64,000 bases of DNA from Janthinobacterium violaceinigrum. GTDB lineage: Bacteria > Pseudomonadota > Gammaproteobacteria > Burkholderiales > Burkholderiaceae_D. The notes under the pieces are model-generated. The model did no database searches. It was not told the origin of the DNA and saw only the letters and a program-made list of their open reading frames with translations. This document shows, in pieces, positions 17,896 to 26,884 of this stretch (the stretch's first letter is position 1; every line of letters starts with the position of its first letter). The DNA lies in NCBI RefSeq assembly GCF_009208555.1, contig NZ_WFLI01000007.1, positions 1-64,000 on the forward strand. Reading direction: 5' to 3'. Both the position numbers and the translations under genes were made by a program.

Positions 17896-19563
17896 TTAAA
17901 TCGCCAGTAACTCGCGCGCATGCTTGCGCGTGGTGGCCGTGATTTCCAGGCCGCCCAGCATGCGCGCTACTTCTTCCACCCTGGCCTTGGCGTCGAGCAT
18001 GTCGATGCGCGACGCCGTCTTGCCGTTGTCCAGGGTGCTTTTTGCCACTTGGAAATGCTGATTCGCCTGGCTGGCCACTTGCGGCAAATGGGTCACGCAC
18101 AGCACTTGCCGTCCCTGTCCCAGGCGTTTCAGCAGGCGTCCCACCACTTCGGCGACGGCGCCGCCGATGCCGCTGTCGACCTCGTCGAAGATCAGGGTGG
18201 GCGTGGTGGTGGCGTGCGAGGTGATGACGGAAATGGCCAGCGCGATGCGCGCCAGTTCGCCGCCGGACGCCACTTTTGCCAGCGAGCGGGGCGCCGTGCC
18301 CGCATGGCCGGCGACGAGGAACTCGACCTGCTCGAGGCCATGGGCGGCCGGTTCGCAGGGATTGAGGGCAATCTCGAAGCTGCCGCCCGTCATGCTCAGT
18401 TCCTGCATGGCGCGCGTGACGGCTTGCCCCAGTTCCAGCGCGGCGGCGCGGCGCGTGGCGGACAGGCGCTCGGCCACGGCGCGATACTCGGCCTCGATCT
18501 TCGCTTCCTGGCGCAGCAAGCCTTCGATATCGGAAGCGTCGGCCAGATGCTGCAGCTTTTCCGACAGCTTGGCGTGCTCGTCGGGCAATTCCTCGGGCGT
18601 GACGCGGAATTTGCGAGCCGTGCTGTGCATGGCTTCCATGCGCGCGTCGAGCTGGTGCAGGCGCTCCGGGTCCAGCTCCACGCGGTCCAGGTAATTGTTG
18701 AGCGCATACACGGATTCCTGCAGCTGGATGCGCGACGATTCGATCAGGTCGACAATCGGCTGCAATTCCGCATCGACGGATACCAGCTTGCCCAGCTTCT
18801 GGTTCAGGGCCGACAGTTGCGACACGATGGGATGGTCTTCCGACTCGGAAATAATCGACAGGGCTTCCTGCGCCCCCTCCAGCAGGCTGGCCGCATGCGA
18901 CAGCCGGCTGTGCTCGTTCGTGATGTCCGTCCACTCACCGGGCTTGGCGGCCAGTTTTTCCAGTTCGCCCACTTGCCATTCCAGGCGTTCGCGCTCGTAC
19001 AGCACGTTGGCGGCATTCGTTTCGAATTCTTCGCGCTGGCGCACGAGGGCGCGCCAGCGCTTGTGCAGCGTCGCCACCTGCCGCGCATCCTGCTCCGCGC
19101 CCGCTTCGCGCGCCGTCGCCTGGCCGTCGAGCAGGGCGCGCTGCGCTTCGCTTTTCAGCAAGGACTGGTGCGCGTGCTGGCCGTGGATGTCGACCAGCAT
19201 GTCGCCCAGTTCGCGCAACTGCGCGGCCGTGGCGGGGATGCCGTTGATGTACGCTTTCGAGCGGCCCGCATTGTCGATGACGCGGCGCAACAGGGCGCCG
19301 CCATCGTCGTTGGCGAATTCGTTGGCCGCCAGCCACGCCTGCGCCACCTCGCTGACGGAGAAATCGGCCGTGATGTCGGCCTTGGCCGCGCCTTCGCGCA
19401 CCACGCTGGCATCGCCGCGCCCGCCCAGCGCCAGGGTGAGCGCATCGATGAGGATGGACTTGCCGGCGCCCGTCTCGCCCGTCAGCACGCTGAAGCCGGC
19501 GGAAAATTCCAGTTCAATGGTATCGACAATGACAAAATCGCGAATGGACAGTGTATGGAGCAT
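17896..19563 (-). CDS. recN: DNA repair protein RecN
   Basis: 555 residues with the SMC-like layout: Walker A at residues 29-36 (GETGAGKS), long coiled-coil arms in the middle (about 150-370, Gln/Glu/Leu-rich) and the C-terminal signature and Walker B region (VASGGELARIALAISV, then PTLIFDEVDSGIGG). RecN holds broken DNA ends together during double-strand break repair. It is read in the same direction as nadK with a gap of 47 bases, so both are likely one transcription unit driven by the LexA-overlapped promoter upstream of nadK. In E. coli recN is a strongly SOS-induced gene, which fits. Confidence 0.97.
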   Translation of the reverse strand: MLHTLSIRDFVIVDTIELEFSAGFSVLTGETGAGKSILIDALTLALGGRGDASVVREGAAKADITADFSVSEVAQAWLAANEFANDDGGALLRRVIDNAGRSKAYINGIPATAAQLRELGDMLVDIHGQHAHQSLLKSEAQRALLDGQATAREAGAEQDARQVATLHKRWRALVRQREEFETNAANVLYERERLEWQVGELEKLAAKPGEWTDITNEHSRLSHAASLLEGAQEALSIISESEDHPIVSQLSALNQKLGKLVSVDAELQPIVDLIESSRIQLQESVYALNNYLDRVELDPERLHQLDARMEAMHSTARKFRVTPEELPDEHAKLSEKLQHLADASDIEGLLRQEAKIEAEYRAVAERLSATRRAAALELGQAVTRAMQELSMTGGSFEIALNPCEPAAHGLEQVEFLVAGHAGTAPRSLAKVASGGELARIALAISVITSHATTTPTLIFDEVDSGIGGAVAEVVGRLLKRLGQGRQVLCVTHLPQVASQANQHFQVAKSTLDNGKTASRIDMLDAKARVEEVARMLGGLEITATTRKHARELLAI

Positions 19564-19610
19564 GGCTTCTGTGGTTGGGCGGCGAACCGCGGGTTAGCGT
19601 GGAGAAAATG

Positions 19611-20582
19611 TTAGCTGAGCTTGCCCTCGCCCGACGGGTACTCATTCCAGTGCAATTTTTCACGCAGGGTGTTGTAGTAACTCCACCCTTCCGGATGCAG
19701 GAAGGTAATCGTGTGCGGCGAACGGCGGATGAGGATGCGGTCTTGCTGCACCAGGCTGGCAAAAGTCTGCATGTCGAAATTGACGCTGATATCGCGCCCG
19801 CGCACGATTTCCACGACGATCTGGCTGGAATCGGGCAGGACGATGGGGCGGTTCGACAACGCATGCGGGGCGATCGGCACGAGCACGATGCCGCCCAGGG
19901 TCGGGTGCAGCAGGGGGCCCCCGGCCGACAGCGCATACGCGGTCGAGCCCGTGGGCGTGGCGATGATCAGTCCGTCAGAGCGCTGGTTGTACATGAAGTG
20001 CCCGTCCACCTCGACGCGCAATTCCGCCATGCCGGCGCCGCCGCCGCGCGAGACGACGACATCGTTGACGGCCATGCCCACGTGAATCGACTCACCGTCG
20101 CGCAGCACGCTGCCTTCAAGCAAGGTGCGGCGTTCGGCCTTGAAACGGCCGCCGAGAATTTGCGCCAGCACGGGCAGCATGCGCTCAAGCGGGATATCCG
20201 TCATGAAGCCCAAGCGCCCTTGATTGATACCGATCAAGGGCACGTCGAATGGCGCCAGCTGACGCGCAATGCCCAGCATGGTGCCGTCGCCGCCCATGAC
20301 GATGGCGCAATCGGCAGCGGCGCCGATCTCGGCCGGCGACATGGCGCGCACGCCGGGAAACGCCAGGTTCAGGTGCGCGGCCGTCTCCGCTTCAAAGACG
20401 ACCGTGTGGCCCAGCACCTGCAGGAAATCCACGATGCTTTTAACGGGCTCGGCAATGCCATCCGTATTCTGGCGCACGACCAGGGCGATGGTCTTGGCGC
20501 CCAGGTTGAAGCGCTCGCCCGGGGCTGGCAAGGTCGCGGCTGGCTGTTCGGCGCGCTGTTCGGCGTGTTTATCGACGGGCAT
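19611..20582 (-). CDS. nadK: NAD kinase
   Basis: 323 residues from the chosen ATG. The nucleotide-kinase motif GGDGT is at residues 97-101 ([10 protein letters not shown]), then [11 protein letters not shown], and the NE/D-containing loop and the [13 protein letters not shown] motif are all present. It phosphorylates NAD to NADP in the cytoplasm. The reading frame is open far upstream, but family similarity begins after [10 protein letters not shown] and the promoter lies between, so the start at 20582 is preferred. In many betaproteobacteria hrcA, the heat-shock repressor gene, lies close to nadK; here none is seen on either side. Confidence 0.95.
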   Translation of the reverse strand: MPVDKHAEQRAEQPAATLPAPGERFNLGAKTIALVVRQNTDGIAEPVKSIVDFLQVLGHTVVFEAETAAHLNLAFPGVRAMSPAEIGAAADCAIVMGGDGTMLGIARQLAPFDVPLIGINQGRLGFMTDIPLERMLPVLAQILGGRFKAERRTLLEGSVLRDGESIHVGMAVNDVVVSRGGGAGMAELRVEVDGHFMYNQRSDGLIIATPTGSTAYALSAGGPLLHPTLGGIVLVPIAPHALSNRPIVLPDSSQIVVEIVRGRDISVNFDMQTFASLVQQDRILIRRSPHTITFLHPEGWSYYNTLREKLHWNEYPSGEGKLS

Positions 20583-20652
20583 AAGAGTCTCGGAAAATAA
20601 ATTCAGTGGCAAGCCGCCCCAGGCTGTCGCGTCGCACGCCGCCATCGCATGA

Positions 20653-20672
20653 TACTGTATATATGCACAGTA
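20653..20672 (-). promoter_or_regulatory. LexA (SOS) operator upstream of nadK-recN
   Basis: TACTGT-N8-ACAGTA, a 20-bp site that agrees with the E. coli consensus (TACTGTATATATATACAGTA) at 18 positions. It ends 70 bases upstream of the nadK start and overlaps the -10 hexamer of the promoter at 20669-20697, a position where LexA would block transcription. Confidence 0.85.
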
Positions 20673-20697
20673 TAGTGCGGCTATCGTGTGCCTGCAA
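20669..20697 (-). promoter_or_regulatory. Sigma-70 promoter of nadK-recN
   Basis: On the minus strand TTGCAG (20692-20697), a 17-base spacer, and TATACT (20669-20674). The -10 shares bases with the LexA operator. Confidence 0.75.
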
Positions 20698-20844
20698 GGG
20701 GCGTTCTTGGTGTTGCACGCAGTGTAGCGCAGAAAAAGAATCGTCCATGCGTGCGCCAGCGCTCCCAGCGCGGACAAATCCGCTTGCGGACGGCCCGGTG
20801 CGGCAGGACACTGATTGCACGTATTCTTACTGTCAGGAGGCCAT

Positions 20845-21111
20845 ATGGCTACCCAGCCAAGCGAGCGCAAGATCAACACCGATGAAAAGGTCCGCAATGA
20901 CGGCGTCGACCGCCTGCCGCACGAGCGCGATGAATCGCCCGATGCGCAAAACGTGCGCCCGCGCAAAATCATGCAACAGGCGGCCAGCGACCTGGAACGG
21001 GGGCTGGTCGATACGGACCGGCGCGCCCAGCCAGGCGCGGAAAAGGTCAAGCCTGCCGCGCCGCAGCAGGCCCGCCCCGACGCAGAACTGGAACCAAAGA
21101 AGGCGCGCTGA
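20845..21111 (+). CDS. Small hydrophilic protein of unknown function
   Basis: 88 residues, strongly charged throughout (Arg, Lys, Glu, Asp) and rich in Pro/Gln/Ala, with no hydrophobic segment or signal peptide; it is probably largely disordered. The ATG at 20845 is preceded by AGGAGG with a 4-base gap, a strong ribosome-binding site that argues for a real, well-translated gene. I do not recognise a family. It is read away from nadK, so the 262-base gap between them carries divergent promoters, and the LexA box could in principle affect it too. Confidence 0.7.
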   Translation: MATQPSERKINTDEKVRNDGVDRLPHERDESPDAQNVRPRKIMQQAASDLERGLVDTDRRAQPGAEKVKPAAPQQARPDAELEPKKAR

Positions 21112-21162
21112 CTCCAACTGTCACGCGCTGCTGCTCGCATTGCTAGTGTTATGGAGTACGCC

Positions 21163-22473
21163 ATGCATCTCTACGCCTGTTCCTTCCTGCTGGCCGCTGC
21201 CTGCGGCGCACACGCCGTCCACGCCCAGGCGCCTGCCATGCCCGTGGGCTATGGCCCGCACCCCGTCCTGCCCGCGCCGGACAAGCAATTCATCCCCACC
21301 GTCAACGTGGCGCCCGTGCAGCGCTGGACGGCCACCCAGCGCCCCACGGTCGCGGCCGGTCTGGCCATCCATGCATATGCGCGCGGCCTCGACCATCCGC
21401 GCTGGCTGTATGTCTTGCCGAATGGCGACGTGCTCGTGGCAGAAACGAATGCGCCGCCCAAGCCCGACGACAGCAAGGGCATCAAGGGCGCCATCATGCA
21501 GATGCAAATGAAAAAAGCGGGCGCCGCCACGCCCAGCGCCAACCGCATCACCTTGCTGCGCGGCGTCGATGCGAACGGCATGGCGCAAACGCGCAGCGTG
21601 TTCCTGCAAGGCTTACACTCGCCATTCGGCATGGCCCTGGTGGGCAACGAGCTGTACATCGCCAATGCCGATGCCTTGATGCGCTTTCCTTACGTCACGG
21701 GACAAACGGCCATCACGGCGCCGGGCGTCAAGGTCATGGATTTGCCCGGTGGCCCCATCAATCACCACTGGACCAAGAACGTCGTCGCCAGCGCCGATGG
21801 CAAATTTCTGTACGTGTCCGTCGGCTCGAACAGCAATGTGGGCGAAAACGGCATGGGGGCCGAAGACGGCCGCGCCGCCATCTGGCAATACACGCGGGCC
21901 ACGGGCAAGGCAAAAGTCTACGCCACGGGCTTGCGCAACCCCGTGGGCCTGGCCTGGCAACCCGCAACGGGCGCCTTGTGGACGGCCGTCAACGAGCGCG
22001 ACGAGCTGGGCAACGATCTGGTGCCGGACTACATGACCTCGGTCAAGGAAGGCGCATTCTATGGCTGGCCTTACAGTTATTTCGGCCAGCACGCCGATGC
22101 GCGCGTCACGCCGCCGCGCCCCGAACTGGTGGCCAGGGCCATCGCGCCCGACTATGCGCTGGGCGCGCATACGGCCTCGCTGGGTCTGTCATTCTATGAC
22201 GGCGCCTTGCTGCCAGCGCGCTACCGGGGCGGCGCCTTCATCGGCCAGCACGGTTCGTGGAACCGCAAGCCCTTCAGCGGCTATAAAGTCATTTATGTGC
22301 CCTTCGCCAACGGCGTGCCCAGCGGCCCGCCACAGGATGTCGTCAGCGGCTTCCTGGACGGAAACGGCAAGGCGCAGGGGCGTCCCGTCGGCGTGGCCGT
22401 CGACAAGCCGGGCGCGCTGCTGGTGGCGGACGACGTGGGCAATGTCATCTGGCGCGTGACGCCGGCGCCGTGA
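21163..22473 (+). CDS. PQQ-dependent sugar dehydrogenase family protein (sorbosone dehydrogenase-like)
   Basis: 436 residues. A signal peptide ([20 protein letters not shown]) directs it to the periplasm. The mature protein is a six-bladed beta-propeller of the soluble glucose/sorbosone dehydrogenase type, with repeated motifs such as [55 protein letters not shown] and [20 protein letters not shown]. Family members oxidise sugars with PQQ as cofactor, although many relatives have unknown substrates. I take the ATG at 21163, which has GGAG seven bases upstream; an ATG four codons earlier is possible. It stands alone between two unrelated plus-strand genes. Confidence 0.88.
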   Translation: MHLYACSFLLAAACGAHAVHAQAPAMPVGYGPHPVLPAPDKQFIPTVNVAPVQRWTATQRPTVAAGLAIHAYARGLDHPRWLYVLPNGDVLVAETNAPPKPDDSKGIKGAIMQMQMKKAGAATPSANRITLLRGVDANGMAQTRSVFLQGLHSPFGMALVGNELYIANADALMRFPYVTGQTAITAPGVKVMDLPGGPINHHWTKNVVASADGKFLYVSVGSNSNVGENGMGAEDGRAAIWQYTRATGKAKVYATGLRNPVGLAWQPATGALWTAVNERDELGNDLVPDYMTSVKEGAFYGWPYSYFGQHADARVTPPRPELVARAIAPDYALGAHTASLGLSFYDGALLPARYRGGAFIGQHGSWNRKPFSGYKVIYVPFANGVPSGPPQDVVSGFLDGNGKAQGRPVGVAVDKPGALLVADDVGNVIWRVTPAP

Positions 22474-22574
22474 GCGTATTGACGCCGCGCATGCTGCTTC
22501 TGTGTGACGCAACGAACGGAAGCGCAAAGGGGGGACGCGCATGATGGACGCTCGAACCACGCAAGGAGTACATC

Positions 22575-22997
22575 ATGAAAAAAACAGGATCGGCCGTCTG
22601 GAGTGGCGGCCTTAAAGATGGTAAAGGTTTCATTTCGACCCAAAGCGGCGCGCTCGACAATGTGGCCTACGGCTTCAACACGCGCTTCGAAGACGGCCCC
22701 GGTAGCAATCCCGAAGAACTGATCGGCGCGGCCCATGCCGCCTGCTTCACGATGGCCCTGTCCGGCCAACTGGGCGAGGCGGGCCTGCGCGCCACGGCCT
22801 TGAAAACCACGGCCGATGTCAGCCTGGAAAAAATCGATGGCAGCTATGCCATCACGGCCGTGCACCTGACCCTGGTGGCCAGCATTCCCGGCGCCACCGA
22901 CGAAGCATTCCAGGATGCGGCCCTGCGCGCCAAGCTCGGCTGCCCCGTGTCCAAGCTGCTGGCCACGGAAATCACCCTGGACGCCCATCTGGAGTAA
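22575..22997 (+). CDS. osmC: OsmC family peroxiredoxin
   Basis: 140 residues. The two catalytic cysteines of the OsmC/Ohr fold are present: Cys57 in [11 protein letters not shown] and Cys123 in [10 protein letters not shown]. The N-terminal strand region ([21 protein letters not shown]) places it in the OsmC rather than the Ohr branch. It reduces organic hydroperoxides in the cytoplasm using a dithiol mechanism. The start has a Shine-Dalgarno-like AAGGAG about 10 bases upstream. It is followed, after 124 bases, by gloA on the same strand. Confidence 0.93.
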   Translation: MKKTGSAVWSGGLKDGKGFISTQSGALDNVAYGFNTRFEDGPGSNPEELIGAAHAACFTMALSGQLGEAGLRATALKTTADVSLEKIDGSYAITAVHLTLVASIPGATDEAFQDAALRAKLGCPVSKLLATEITLDAHLE

Positions 22998-23121
22998 ATC
23001 CGGGCGCATCGACGCCGCCGTCCGCCGCCCCTGCGCCCGCGGGCGGCTGGGACGGTCTCGGCACGAAAGCCGTAAAACGCATAAAATCCTGCCATTCCCC
23101 TATCATCATCAAGGATTTACG

Positions 23122-23529
23122 ATGCGTATTTTGCACACCATGTTACGGGTCGGCGACCTGCAGCGCTCCATCGATTTTTACACCAAGGTCCTGGGCATGA
23201 AGCTGCTGCGCACCAGCGACAATCCCGAATACCAGTACACCCTGGCCTTCGTCGGCTACGGCGCCAACCCCGACCATGCGGAACTGGAACTGACGTACAA
23301 CTATGGCACCACCAGCTACGAGCTGGGCACGGCCTACGGCCACATCGCCATCTCGGCCGACGATATCGTCGCCGCGTGCGATGCGGCGCGCGCAAATGGC
23401 GGCAACGTCACGCGCGAACCGGGCCCTGTCAAAGGCGGCAACACGGTCATCGCTTTCATCACCGATCCGGACGGCTACAAGATCGAATTGATCGAGCGCA
23501 AGTTCGACGGCCAGGGCGGCGGGCTGTAA
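23122..23529 (+). CDS. gloA: Lactoylglutathione lyase (glyoxalase I)
   Basis: 135 residues, the usual size for the bacterial enzyme. It starts [20 protein letters not shown], with the first metal-ligand histidine at residue 5, and carries the tandem beta-alpha-beta-beta-beta modules ([23 protein letters not shown] and later [12 protein letters not shown], with the second His, and [13 protein letters not shown], with the ligand Glu). It converts the methylglyoxal-glutathione hemithioacetal to S-lactoylglutathione. The start at 23122 has AAGGA upstream; the longer open frame does not belong to it. Confidence 0.96.
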   Translation: MRILHTMLRVGDLQRSIDFYTKVLGMKLLRTSDNPEYQYTLAFVGYGANPDHAELELTYNYGTTSYELGTAYGHIAISADDIVAACDAARANGGNVTREPGPVKGGNTVIAFITDPDGYKIELIERKFDGQGGGL

Positions 23530-23533
23530 GACG

Positions 23534-24448
23534 TCAGCCTGGCTCCGCGGCCGTGGCGATGGCCGCGCGCAGCCAGGCAATCCCCGCATCGCCGTCCGTG
23601 CGGCGGTGCCGTATCGCTTCAAACGCAAACGGTGCGATGGCAAATGGCGCGGCATGCCGTGCCAGCCCCTGCGCCGCGCTGCCGCGCAAGGCGCGCCGGG
23701 CCACCGTCAAAATCAAATCCGTTCCCATCAGCACGTCCGGTGCGACCGTCCAGTACGGCACGCGCATGGCGATGCGGCGCGCCAGCCCCAGCTGGGCCAG
23801 CGCCGCGTCGACTTCAGCGGCCATGCCCCCTTCGCTGGACGCCACCAGCACATGGGGGCGCGCCAGGTACGTGTCCAGGCTCAATGTTTCGCCGGCGGCC
23901 AGGCTGGCCGGGTCCAGCGCGCACACGAACGTTTCCTCAAACAAGGTTTCCCTGTGCAACTGTTCGGGCAGTTGCGGGAACACGCCCAGCGCCACGTCGA
24001 TGTCGCCATCCTGCACGCCAGCCACCACGGCAGGACGGCTGGCGTAACTGACGGCCACGTCGATGCCGGGCGCCTCCCTGCGCAAGCGGCGCAGCAAGGC
24101 GGGCAGGATCAATGCCGCGCCATAATCGGACATGGCCAGGCGAAACACGCGCTGCGCCGTGGCCGCTTCGAAGACGGCGCCACCGAGCACGGAACGCACG
24201 CTTTGCAGGGCTTCGGCCAGGGGCCGCGCCAATTCCAGCGCGCGCGCCGTGGGCTGGAAGCCACCCTTGCCGCGCAGCAGCAGTGGATCGCCGAGCAAGT
24301 GGCGCAAGCGTGCCAGTGCGTGGCTGACGGCAGGCTGGCTCATGTGCAAGCGTTCCGCCGCGCGCGACAGATGGCGTTCGCTGAGCAGCGCTTCCAGGAT
24401 CACCAGCAGGTTCAAATCGACGGCGCGCAGATTATTCATTTGCTGCAT
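23534..24448 (-). CDS. LysR-family transcriptional regulator
   Basis: 304 residues. The N-terminal HTH is complete (DLNLLVILEALLSERHLSRAAERLHMSQPAVSHALARLRHLLGDPLLLR) and is followed by the two-lobed effector domain. The sequence type (NLLVxLxALLxERHLSRAA) is that of the NodD/LinR-like branch. The gene is divergent from the YdcZ-type transporter gene, with 83 bases between the two starts, the usual arrangement for a LysR regulator and its target. The effector is unknown. The stop lies 4 bases from the gloA stop (convergent). Confidence 0.9.
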   Translation of the reverse strand: MQQMNNLRAVDLNLLVILEALLSERHLSRAAERLHMSQPAVSHALARLRHLLGDPLLLRGKGGFQPTARALELARPLAEALQSVRSVLGGAVFEAATAQRVFRLAMSDYGAALILPALLRRLRREAPGIDVAVSYASRPAVVAGVQDGDIDVALGVFPQLPEQLHRETLFEETFVCALDPASLAAGETLSLDTYLARPHVLVASSEGGMAAEVDAALAQLGLARRIAMRVPYWTVAPDVLMGTDLILTVARRALRGSAAQGLARHAAPFAIAPFAFEAIRHRRTDGDAGIAWLRAAIATAAEPG

Positions 24449-24531
24449 AGTTGAATGACAAACTACGAATTGGATTTAATCATGACAGCATAATACGATG
24501 ACCCCATCAATTCAAAGTGATGGAGTCAAAC

Positions 24532-24999
24532 ATGCATGGATGGATTACCCTGTTTGCCCCGCTGGCCATGCTGGCGGGTGCCGTCGTCCCGTTCCAGGCG
24601 GGCGCGAATGCCGCGCTGGGCCGCAACCTGGGCCACCCGCTGTGGGCTACGCTCGCTTCGCTGGCTGTCAGCGCCGTGCTCGCGTCGCTGCTGATGCTGG
24701 TCTGGCGCGTGCCGGCGCCCGATGTCCACCTCGCCGTGCGCGGACCGGGCTGGTCCTGGCTGGGCGGCGCTGCCGGCGTGTTTTATATTACGGCCGCACT
24801 GATGCTGGCGCCGCGCATGGGTTCCGGCCCCTTCATGGCGGCCGTCATCGGCGGCCAAATGCTGGCAGCGCTGGCCATCGACCGCTACGGCTTGCTGGGC
24901 TTTGCCGTCAAGCATATTTCTCCGCTGCACTGGGCGGGCGCGGGCCTGGTGGTTGCCGGCGTCGTACTCACGCAAATTGCCAACAGCCGCACAGCGTGA
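24532..24999 (+). CDS. DMT superfamily transporter, YdcZ/DUF606 type
   Basis: 155 residues with five hydrophobic segments spaced evenly along the chain, and the half-size 5-helix layout of the YdcZ (PF04657) family (PFQAGANAALGRNLGHPLWATLASLAVSAVLA, then GPFMAAVIGGQMLAALAIDRYGLLG). Such proteins act as dimers in the inner membrane; substrates are mostly unknown. I start at the ATG with GGAG seven bases upstream; an earlier ATG in frame adds five residues. It is probably regulated by the divergent LysR protein. Confidence 0.85.
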   Translation: MHGWITLFAPLAMLAGAVVPFQAGANAALGRNLGHPLWATLASLAVSAVLASLLMLVWRVPAPDVHLAVRGPGWSWLGGAAGVFYITAALMLAPRMGSGPFMAAVIGGQMLAALAIDRYGLLGFAVKHISPLHWAGAGLVVAGVVLTQIANSRTA

Positions 25000-25013
25000 T
25001 GCTGCGCAAGACG

Positions 25014-25045
25014 AAAAAAAACCAGCGCCGTTGCCGGTGCTGGTT
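25014..25045 (-). terminator. Rho-independent terminator of tolC
   Basis: On the minus strand ACCAGC-ACCG / CGGC-GCTGGT forms a stem with a short loop and is followed by eight T residues. It lies 21 bases after the tolC stop. Confidence 0.88.
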
Positions 25046-25065
25046 GTGGTCTGGCGCAGACCGGA

Positions 25066-26406
25066 TTATTTTTCCAGCAAGGCGTTGACAGGCATCAAGT
25101 CCGTTTCCTTCAAGGTTCCGGCCGCCGACTTCAGGCGCAAGCCGTTCATGATGGTGTCATAGCGCGCTTTCGACAGGTCTTTTTGCGTCGAGAACAATTG
25201 TTTCTGCGCATTCAAGACGTCGATATTGATGCGCACGCCCACTTGATAGCCGAGCTGGTTCGATTCCAGCGCCGACTTGCTCGACACTTCCGCCGCTTCC
25301 AGCGCCTTGACTTGCGCCAGGCCGCTGTTGACGCCCAGGAAAGCCTGGCGCGCGCCCTGCGCTGCCGTGCGGCGCGCCGTTTCCAGGTCGTTGCGGGCCT
25401 TGTTTTCCAGCGCGATCGATTCGCGCACCTTGCTGGTGACGGCAAAGCCGCTGAAAATCGGGATGCTCCACTGCACGCCGATGGCATTGTTGTTGGTGCC
25501 GTTGCCATTGCCGCCGCCGGAAGAGTAGGTATGGCCCGCGTTGGCGATCAGGTCCAAGGTCGGATAGTGGCCGGCGCGGTTGCGGCCGATGTCGCGCTTG
25601 GCCGATTCCACATTGAACTGCGACGTGACGACGCCATAGTTCTGCTCTTCGGCCGATGCCACCCACGGCTCGACGGCAGCCGGTTCCGGCGCGCTGAGGA
25701 CCACGCCCGTGCGCATGGGCGCCAGCGAGGTCGGCGCTTCGCCGATGATGGTTTGCAGCGCGCTGCGTTTGTTGGCCAGGTCGTTGATGGCGGCAAATTC
25801 CTGCGCCACCACCAGGTCGTACGCCGCTTGCGCTTCATGCGTGTCGGTAATCGTTTGCGTGCCGACTTCGAAGTTGCGCTTGGCCGATGCCAGCTGCTCC
25901 GTCGTGGCGACTTTTTGCGCTTGCGTGGCGCCCAGGTTGTCCTGCGCGCTCAGCACGTCGAAATACGCCTGCGCCACGCGCGTGATCAGGTCTTGCTGCA
26001 CCTGTGCAAATTGCGCTTCGGCAATCGCCTGCGCCAGCTTGCTTTGCTGATAGGTTTCCCAGCGATCCCAGCGGAACAGCGGTTGCGCCAGGGTCAGATT
26101 GTAGGCATTCGTGCGCACATTCACGGACGGCGAGGTGATCTTGTTGCCGCCATTATTCTGGACGATCTGTTCCTGATTGCCACGCGTATTGCTGCCCGAA
26201 GCGGACACTTGCGGCAGCAAGCCGGCCAATCCCTGCGGAACCCGCTCCATCCCGGCCGACAGGGCCGCGCGCGCGCTGGCATACTGCGCGTCATTGGCCA
26301 GCGCCTGCTGGTACACCTGGATGAGATCGGCCGCCTGCGCTTGCAGCGAGCATGTCATCGAGACAAAGGCGCTGGTCATCAGCACGGCGATAAGGGGTTT
26401 CCGCAT
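25066..26406 (-). CDS. tolC: TolC family outer-membrane channel protein
   Basis: 446 residues. A signal peptide (RKPLIAVLMTSAFVSMTCSLQAQA) is followed by two homologous OEP halves, each with long coiled-coil alpha-hairpins (LAQAIAEAQFAQVQQDLITRVAQAYFDVLSAQDNL in the first half, ALENKARNDLETARRTAAQGARQAFLGV in the second) that form the periplasmic tunnel. It is the trimeric exit duct for type I secretion and RND efflux. The gene follows pcm and a rhodanese gene in the same direction, an order seen in other betaproteobacteria, and ends with a strong terminator. Confidence 0.95.
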   Translation of the reverse strand: MRKPLIAVLMTSAFVSMTCSLQAQAADLIQVYQQALANDAQYASARAALSAGMERVPQGLAGLLPQVSASGSNTRGNQEQIVQNNGGNKITSPSVNVRTNAYNLTLAQPLFRWDRWETYQQSKLAQAIAEAQFAQVQQDLITRVAQAYFDVLSAQDNLGATQAQKVATTEQLASAKRNFEVGTQTITDTHEAQAAYDLVVAQEFAAINDLANKRSALQTIIGEAPTSLAPMRTGVVLSAPEPAAVEPWVASAEEQNYGVVTSQFNVESAKRDIGRNRAGHYPTLDLIANAGHTYSSGGGNGNGTNNNAIGVQWSIPIFSGFAVTSKVRESIALENKARNDLETARRTAAQGARQAFLGVNSGLAQVKALEAAEVSSKSALESNQLGYQVGVRINIDVLNAQKQLFSTQKDLSKARYDTIMNGLRLKSAAGTLKETDLMPVNALLEK

Positions 26407-26547
26407 TGCATTTCTCCGTTGGAGTCGTCAAAAGTTGATGGAATCAAAAATCTGCTACCGCTTGCCTTGCGCCCGCCGGATGAGCGGGGTACAGGCCTCC
26501 GCAGGCATGCAGGAAAACATGCCTGGGTGCATCTACTGCAAAATAAC

Positions 26548-26871
26548 TTAGTATTTAGGCATGGCGCTGTCGACTTGCAGCGCCCAGGCATGCACGCCGC
26601 CCGTCAAATTACTGATCTTGCCAAAGCCATTGCGCTCCAGGAAGGCCGCCACTTGCATGCTGCGCGCGCCGTGATGGCAGATGCAGACGATCTCGGCATC
26701 TTCATCGAGATCATCGATGCGCGCAGGAATCGAGTTCATCTGCATCAAGGTGGCACCCTCGAGGTGGCACAGGTCGAACTCCCATTGTTCCCGCACGTCC
26801 AGCAGGAACGGACGGGGGCGGGAAGGGTCAGCCAGCCAGGCGGCCAGCTGCGGTGCACTCAAATGCTCCAT
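26548..26871 (-). CDS. Rhodanese-like sulfurtransferase domain protein (GlpE type)
   Basis: 107 residues, a single rhodanese domain. The active-site loop is CHHGAR with the catalytic Cys65, and the CDC25-like motifs FLLDVREQWEFDLCHLEGA at the N-terminus and FGKISNLTGGVHAWA at the C-terminus are complete. It transfers sulfane sulfur between small thiols in the cytoplasm. The start at 26871 (MEHLSAPQL) follows the pcm stop by 13 bases; a longer frame overlapping pcm is open but unlikely. It sits between pcm and tolC on the same strand, in a likely three-gene unit. Confidence 0.88.
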   Translation of the reverse strand: MEHLSAPQLAAWLADPSRPRPFLLDVREQWEFDLCHLEGATLMQMNSIPARIDDLDEDAEIVCICHHGARSMQVAAFLERNGFGKISNLTGGVHAWALQVDSAMPKY

Positions 26872-26884
26872 CGAATCGGTCGCC

